This document shows, piece by piece, positions 58,639-64,000 of a stretch of DNA of 64,000 nt (its first letter is position 1; each line of letters begins with the position of its first letter). Location of the stretch: the NCBI GenBank assembly GCA_015501585.1, contig JADNRY010000163.1, forward strand, positions 1 through 64,000. The letters run 5' to 3'. The notes under the pieces were generated by a model. The model had not been told where the DNA came from, ran no database searches, and saw only the letters and a program-made list of their open reading frames with translations. This DNA comes from Rhodocollybia butyracea (Eukaryota > Basidiomycota > Agaricomycetes > Agaricales > Omphalotaceae). The position numbers were made by a program, and so were the translations under genes.

Positions 58639-58682
58639 CTTTTTTAAGCTATCTTGTCCTGTATAGGACTATTACAGCAAAT

Positions 58683-59834
58683 ATGTCCGAAATACAGCAC
58701 AACTCAAGCCATGACACTGTCATGGCTCTGGCCTTCTCTTTTCTCTCTTCTGTTCGCTCTCTGCATCTTCCAGATGCTTCATCCTCTCCAGTTGTATTGT
58801 TTGACCTGTCTTCCCAAGGAATACAAGAACAGCTGCTCAATTTCAAGCAGTACTGGGACCAGGAGGGACTTTCATCTACTTGCCAGTCATTGGTGGATGT
58901 TGTGGTGAAAACTGTGACTTTGAGGTGTTGTTGGGGTGTAAAGGAACAGGGATTGGATGTAGAGACATGTTTCAGGTGGATAGAACAAGTTAGAAGGCTT
59001 GGGGAGGATTTCTGCATCAAATCTTCGAAATTTTCACAACCTTCTCCTGCTCCGGCCCTTCCACCATCTCCAATCGCTCCTCTCGCATTGGTAACATGTC
59101 CTACACTCGATTCAGATGCCCCAAAATCGAGTCGATCGTCTACAAGTCTTGGTTTCCCTTTTAAACCCATCTCCCATCCACGTGGACCTCGACCGCTCCT
59201 TAATGCCTGTTTGTATACACGGCTTTTCAATGTGATCCACTTAGCACAAGAGAGTCTTGAAAAGAACCAAAATCACTATGCCAACCTGATTGCTCATCGC
59301 ATCAAACCCATGGAAGAACGGGTATCTTCACAAGATGCACCCATACCCCATTCCTCAGTGCTTTCATCACCTCCATTGATGCCAGGGCATAATACATTGA
59401 CTCCAGTGCACTCTACTACATCACTGCCACTCTCTCAACCAACTAGTGATCACCTGCCGAACATGCCAGCACTGGTGTTCAGTTGTGCAGCTGAGACTCC
59501 TGCAGTGTCGAGTCTTCGTAAACAGGTTAAATGTAACCTCCATGGTCCATTCGGTTCACTCTTGTTGCGATCGAGCCGCTGCCACTCATCACGATCAGGT
59601 ACAGTCACTCCATTGTCTTCACCCACTGGAACTCCCTCTCCCCATGTATGCGCTCCTGGTTTGTGTGCACATTCATGGCGCTGGAGATCTCCTATCTCCT
59701 CAGCTACCTCACCATCTCGCTCTGGACTTTCATTCAGTGTCCAGAGACTGCAACAATTTTCACAGGACATATGTTCATCTTCTGCGCTTATGGAAATTTC
59801 CAAAATCCTTCAACGTACACTACCCATTAGATAA
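58683..59834 (+). CDS. Unrecognised element-encoded protein, copy 2 (intact, 383 aa)
   Basis: Single ATG-to-stop frame filling the inside of element 2. Residues 1-110: predicted helical, conserved with copy 1 (HNSSHD.VMALA.SFL, SSQGIQ..L.NFKQ.W...GLS, LRCCW.VKE.G, RLGE.F). About 115-170: Pro/Ser-rich linker. About 175-215: helical, coiled-coil-like (LAQESLEKNQNHYANLIAHR). 215-275: Pro/Ser/Thr-rich. 280-383: the most conserved block, with CNLHGPFGSLLLRSSRC, CAPGLCAHSWRWRS, FSVQRLQQFSQD, SSSALMEISKIL and terminal RTLPIR. The Cys-x4-Cys-x-His cluster with an upstream Cys could bind a metal. No protease, reverse transcriptase or integrase motif. The position suggests a Gag-like structural role, unproven. 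Confidence 0.8.
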   Translation: MSEIQHNSSHDTVMALAFSFLSSVRSLHLPDASSSPVVLFDLSSQGIQEQLLNFKQYWDQEGLSSTCQSLVDVVVKTVTLRCCWGVKEQGLDVETCFRWIEQVRRLGEDFCIKSSKFSQPSPAPALPPSPIAPLALVTCPTLDSDAPKSSRSSTSLGFPFKPISHPRGPRPLLNACLYTRLFNVIHLAQESLEKNQNHYANLIAHRIKPMEERVSSQDAPIPHSSVLSSPPLMPGHNTLTPVHSTTSLPLSQPTSDHLPNMPALVFSCAAETPAVSSLRKQVKCNLHGPFGSLLLRSSRCHSSRSGTVTPLSSPTGTPSPHVCAPGLCAHSWRWRSPISSATSPSRSGLSFSVQRLQQFSQDICSSSALMEISKILQRTLPIR

Positions 59835-60041
59835 CTGTATGTTTCCCTTTCATGTTTTCAATTTCCCCATCTTCCTCTCTCCCCTTCCTCTTTCTTTCTC
59901 TATAAGATGGACCTGTGGGGTCAATCTGGGGGGAATGTGGGGGCCTTTGCCATTTTGGATTTCACACTTTTGGAATTTTTTCTCTCATTTTCTATCCTTA
60001 TTCTGATAAAATTGAGCTGTGGGTTCAATTTGGGGGGAATG

Positions 60042-60194
60042 TGTAACGGCTACGGCCCGTCGGCCCCTACCCCCCCTTACATAGTGGTGCCGCTATTACA
60101 TAATTACGAACCTCTTACCCTCAGATTACCCGTATTTTGCCTATTACTGCAATAGAACGAGGTATAGCTTATGTCTGAGGTCTGAGGCCTTACA
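60042..60194 (+). repeat. 3' terminal repeat of small LTR element 2
   Basis: Differs from the 5' repeat by one C/T change noticed (gtatttcgcc / gtattttgcc). Followed by GTCAT. Confidence 0.9.
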
Positions 60195-60802
60195 GTCATG
60201 TCCAAGTTGACCTTGGTCATGTCCAACCTAACCTTGGTCATGTCCAAGTTGCCCCAGGTCATGTCCAAGCTGTCCTTGGCCAGATCCAACTCAGCATGAG
60301 CCAGCAGCTTCCCTTCTCTTCCCACTGCCCCATGTACCTGCAATTAGCCCACCAAAACACTCCCCAAGGTTGCACACACTTCACATGTAAACTGACATCT
60401 CTCCTGCACCATCTTATTCCACTCTGGAGGCTGACATCTCTCCCAAAGCATTTTATACTGCTTTCCAAGCATCCCCTACTCCTCCCTCAGCACCCTCTAC
60501 TCCCCCTCTGTCACCCCCACTGCACCCCCTACTCCTACCCTGGAAGTTCCACACCCCTCCCAAGAGGTCTCTCTCCTCTCCCACAAGGTACCCTATCCCT
60601 GCCAGGGCATACCCTATCCTACCCCTGGTCATGACCAACTTGACCCAGGTGACCAGGTCATGGCCTACTTGCTTGGACATGACCCACTTCCCTGGACATG
60701 ACCAAGCCATCCTGGACATGACCAAGGCACCTTGGATTTGCCAGGGACTTTGAGTCTTTTTAGTCAGGTCAATGTAACAAAAGTGTAGACTAATAAGACT
60801 AA

Positions 60803-61499
60803 AAAAGTGGTTGCCTGAAGTGCTTGTGGGGGCATGTTGAATTTGGGATTTGTCATTCCAAGCTCGTAATCTTACGTAGGTACAAAACTGTAGTCAGCGG
60901 ATGCTTCTGCATCCGTTTATCTCTCTCTTCTGACCATCATGGAGAGGACAACCGGAATATACTTGTTGCCGGCTTTTTACCCTCAGGAGCCTATCACAAC
61001 AATCCCAGGTCTTCCCAGGTCTGCTCAAGTCAACTTGTGTAGAGAGGTGGGTCATGCACAGACTTCAGTGTACCTCAGCCAACTCTCAGGTAGCTTCAGT
61101 GCACTCCAGTACAGTGGATAATATTTTGTAAACCTCAGTTTACTCAAGTTAACTGTAGCTGATCTCAGTAGCCTCTTCATTCATAATGCAGTATAACTCT
61201 AGTCATCATCTATTAAACAATCACATCAAAGATTAACATACAATCTTGATTGAAGTAATCAAATTGTCTGATTCAAAGTACATATTACAATTTACATACT
61301 CAAATTCATCCACTTGTCTTTCCCCAAAATTATCTTCAGATTTTGCTAATGGTTACACTACTGTTTGAAATTTCTATCTATACTCTGCTTTCACCTTTTG
61401 GCATACATAGACACCCAACTCTACAACCAAATTCTCAGCGTATGTACTCTTCAATTCTACACTTATTATGGTAATTAATCCTTGTAAAGAGTTTTGTAG
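60803..61499. other. Non-coding stretch
   Basis: Nothing recognisable beyond short open frames and AT-rich sequence. Confidence 0.4.
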
Positions 61500-62739
61500 G
61501 TATAAACGGATAGCCAATTTGGGACAAGCATACAGGATTGTCAGATGTTAGTCAGTGGAATAATTGACCATGGGGGGCATCCATCAGCTTGCAGAGGTGA
61601 CTTGGTGACAATGGGCATGTTATGAGTGTCTTTGTCTGATTTAGACAGTGTTGGTGCAGTATACCACTCAATGTAGGCAAGTGGAGTTCTTAGCCGAATG
61701 TCAGGAGAGGATGACTTGTAACTTCCAATGGTCTGCAGGATTTTAGGGAGACAGAATATAACCTTGATATGCCCAATACGTGTGCCTAAGACAATGTCAA
61801 ACACAAACAATAAAAGAATATGTACAACTTACCAGTCAGACTAACGCCTTCAGCAACATCATCCGTGATAACCACAACTGTATCAAAGTGGCCCCCATTC
61901 AATGGCAAAGCCTTCACAACATCCTTCACCTCAACACCCTCCTCTAATTGCTCAGGAGAGAACTTGAACCAATGATAGACATCAAGGCGGTGAAAAGGGA
62001 GATCCAGGATCATGGCTTGAGCCACACTGTTTCGAGTTGCAGTGTGTTTCAGCATTTCAAGATAGGCTTTAAGATGCACTGAGAAACGAGGGACTCAATG
62101 CCCTGTTTCAACTGCCCAAAGTGACTTATTGGGCGATGTAGGGACTTTGGGAAGGAGAATGGGCGGTTTGGAAGGGAAAGCAGGGGTGTTAGCGGAGGCA
62201 GAGGCAGTAGTGAGCAGTGTTTGTTGATTCAAGATCCAGGAGAGTTCACAGTTGAATGAATGAATGTTCTCTTGACATGAGAGCCACTGAGTCATCTGAG
62301 GAAACTTGTCACGCTTGTTCATGGCCCGCCAACCTTTCTTGGTAAAGTCAATGTGTAGCCATTCGAACATCTCAGTATTGTAATTGTCAGTAGTACCAAA
62401 GAAGCAAATACATTCAATGTAGTGCTGGAGCGAGTGGAATTTAGGGATGTTTAAGTCTTCATGGGCATCAAGGTCAATGAAACAGGATTTGGTTTGATGC
62501 CACATCTGGAGTGCTGATTCCATGTAGCCAAGGGTATCATCATCATGTAAAGTGAACTGGGAAAGATAGATGAAATCAAGAATTGCGTGCACAGCAGTGA
62601 TAGCTCTTTTGGGCATTGTTGATCCAATAAGGCAGCCAAGAAGAATCTTTGCCATGTTTTTGCACTCTGCTCCACTGATCTGCAACAGAGCGGAAATCCA
62701 ATTCTTAAAATGACAGACTCCATCATCAGCAAAATGCAA
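61500..62739 (-). pseudogene. Plavaka-type (CACTA-like) transposase, C-terminal part, decayed
   Basis: The minus-strand frame 62739-62095 matches the conserved block of Agaricomycete Plavaka transposases: AKILLGCLIG, AILDFIYLSQFTLHDDDTLGYMESAL, LNIPKFHSLQHYIE, FGTTDNYNTEMFEWLHIDFTKKGWRAMNKRDKFPQM. A TGA near 62095 is followed in frame by VHLKAYLEMLKHTATRN and FHRLDVYHWFKF. A probable intron starts at GTAAGTTG, then RIGHIKVIFCLPKIL and PLAYIEWYT. Another TGA (61541) precedes QSCMLVPNW. Both stops could come from CGA by C-to-T change. The N-terminal catalytic part is not found in the window. The full-length enzyme would move CACTA-like DNA elements. Confidence 0.8.
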
Positions 62740-64000
62740 AAGTCATGGGCCTCATGGTCAGACTTCTGAAAAATGACCAGATATGTTTCATATGGTCCCA
62801 TCTGAGGATATTTGCCCAGTCTGAAGCCTATCTGGAAGGTCTACCTCCAATCTGGGTGAATTCATCCAATCTGGAATCTTCTGGAAGTTATTTCAAGAGC
62901 TCCCAGAATGGTTGAGTCCATTCAGATTGGCCGTTACAAGCCAGACAGAAGCCACTCTGATAGGGATATTCCATACAAGAGCCAGGACAATCCATGTTGG
63001 TGGAGATATCCCATACGGGAGCCAGGGTCACTCACACTAGAAGAGACATTCCATCAACATTCCATGCTTCAGATTTCCCTCTTTTTTTTACTACTGTGTT
63101 TCTGTTTCTTTCTTGCTATTGCACACCGCTTTACAGCTGCTGCCGCTCTTGTCATCGCTACCTATGCCATTCTCAAAAAGTCATAATATCTTCTGCATCC
63201 TCTCTCAATGATGTCCCTGGACCCTGGTACACCGTGGCTTCCAAATTTTGACTCACAGCATCTCGTTTGTCTTAACAATGCAAAATTGTACACTAGTTTC
63301 CGAAGCATATGGCCCACTCGTCCGGTCCCAACAAGGTCTTTTCTGATGACTTGACTTGACAACAAAAGTACTATGATAACAAAAGCCCTCTTATGTGCGT
63401 ATACTGCCAGTGTGTCTTGGAAATTGTGAGCTCAGATCTGAGCCATTTTTTGTGTGTGTTCAGGAACCACAACGACCAGGCGTATGTTTGTGTGCGATTA
63501 TATGCATGAATCTATGTTTATTTTTTGCAGTAGGACTGCTCTCATCCATAATTCTCATCCTATCATTTGTAAAGCTATGCTTCACACCCCTCTTTCACCA
63601 ACCTTGTGGAGTTTTATGATCCTATGTAGTAGAGCTTACTAATGTGTGTTTCTCTCGATTCTTTTCCTGGTAATCTGCTAACATTGAGTGTAGCATTAAC
63701 ATTAGGAACATCGGTTGTAACTCCAGCATCTTCACCTGTCATACATCTGTGGCTCTGTTTGTAGACTCCCAGCATTGACCAGTCATGTACGTTGGTCTTG
63801 TCCTCATGTCAACATCACTCACCTGACTCTTTACAAGACTTGCTTTTTGATCTACATTCTTGTGTTCATTAATTGCTGCCACCATCTACTTGCTTTGATC
63901 TACATTCTCACATTCATTAATTGCTGCCATTGTCTACTCACTTTGTCCCTCTTGTCAGCATTACCAAGTCGGTTTCATAAAGATGTCGTTGTATCATCGC
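62740..64000. other. Non-coding stretch, no gene recognised
   Basis: A frame at 62908-63186 holds a hydrophobic segment (FFLLLCFCFFLAIAHRF), but surrounding sequence gives no gene structure. A small tandem duplication ends the window. Confidence 0.35.
63841..63942. repeat. Tandem duplication, period about 50 bp
   Basis: Units 63841-63890 and 63891-63942 share 'gatctacattct' and 'cattaattgctgcca'. Confidence 0.75.

Larger units (their letters stand above)
58486..60194 (+). mobile_element. Small LTR element 2 with 153-bp terminal repeats and an intact gene
   Basis: Terminal direct repeats 58486-58638 and 60042-60194 start TGTAACGGC and end CCTTACA, with one difference noticed. A perfect 5-bp target duplication GTCAT flanks it (58481-58485, 60195-60199). 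The purine tract GGGGGGAATG directly precedes the 3' repeat, and a similar tract occurs 120 bases earlier (about 59930), as if the 3' untranslated end were partly duplicated. No TGG-starting primer site follows the 5' repeat. Insertion is recent by repeat identity. Confidence 0.92.
57506..60802. mobile_element. Foldback element with about 600-bp terminal inverted repeats, split by small LTR element 2
   Basis: The outer ends are exact inverted copies (TTAGTCTTATTAGTCTACAC at 57506; its complement ends at 60802), and paired coordinates sum to 118308 down to about 58110/60200. The inner parts of both arms are 21-bp tandem repeats (TTGGACATGACCAAGGTTAGG type), with an AT-rich loop at about 58200-58350. 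Without the inserted LTR element (58486-60194) the structure is about 1.6 kb. No target duplication could be fixed. No transposase is present. Long repeat-built inverted termini resemble foldback-class elements. Confidence 0.8.

Noticed and set aside
57506..60802. Spaced repeats considered as a CRISPR-like array
   Set aside because: Units are directly adjacent with no unique spacers, in a fungal genome, and form the arms of an inverted repeat.
57495..60812. Target duplication for the foldback element
   Set aside because: Flanks (acttA and AAAAG sides) show no convincing direct repeat.

Overview
The window looks like a transposon-crowded stretch of an Agaricomycete (mushroom-forming basidiomycete) genome. 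The evidence is dense short GT-AG introns of about 45-60 bases, a basidiomycete-type adenylate-forming reductase, a Cps1-like polysaccharide synthase, a Plavaka-type (CACTA-like) transposase relic, and Ty3/Gypsy and Ty1/Copia elements. No rRNA, tRNA or CRISPR was seen.

Layout. 1-1401 is the end of a large Gypsy LTR, followed by repeat-rich sequence. 2550-11588 is a minus-strand host gene of unknown function, split by a young, almost non-coding LTR element (3442-10319) of LARD type. 11589-13866 is another copy of the large Gypsy LTR. 13867-53480 is one giant inverted duplication (palindrome) with arms of about 20 kb and a 24-base spacer at 33958-33981. Read from the outside in, each arm holds: a Copia gag/integrase segment, a Cps1-like glycosyltransferase gene, an adenylate-forming reductase gene, a Mutator-type MITE with a 9-bp target duplication, and a Gypsy LTR plus gag that stops at the palindrome centre. 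The right arm continues into the rest of the Copia element (to 56981).

54233-55708 and 58486-60194 are two related small LTR elements with 152-153-bp terminal repeats. Each codes for one unrecognised, clearly homologous protein. The first sits in the Copia reverse transcriptase; the second sits in a foldback element (57506-60802) with about 600-bp terminal inverted repeats. 61500-62739 is a decayed Plavaka transposase, and the rest is empty to the eye.

How the parts work together. The only genes likely to serve the host are the reductase, which looks intact in both arms (22004-25965 and 41986-45948), the glycosyltransferase (18580-20822, damaged differently in each arm), and the split hypothetical gene. 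The duplication makes the reductase two-copy. The copies differ by a handful of amino acids clustered in the C-terminal part, while the right-arm glycosyltransferase has lost its last exon. The most novel material is the small LTR element family with its conserved Cys/His/Trp-rich protein and no visible tRNA primer site. The palindrome is the most striking structural feature.

Limits. Exon boundaries were read by eye. Some single-base indels, especially in the left Gypsy gag and at 1-1401, look like uncorrected long-read errors. No database or alignment was run.
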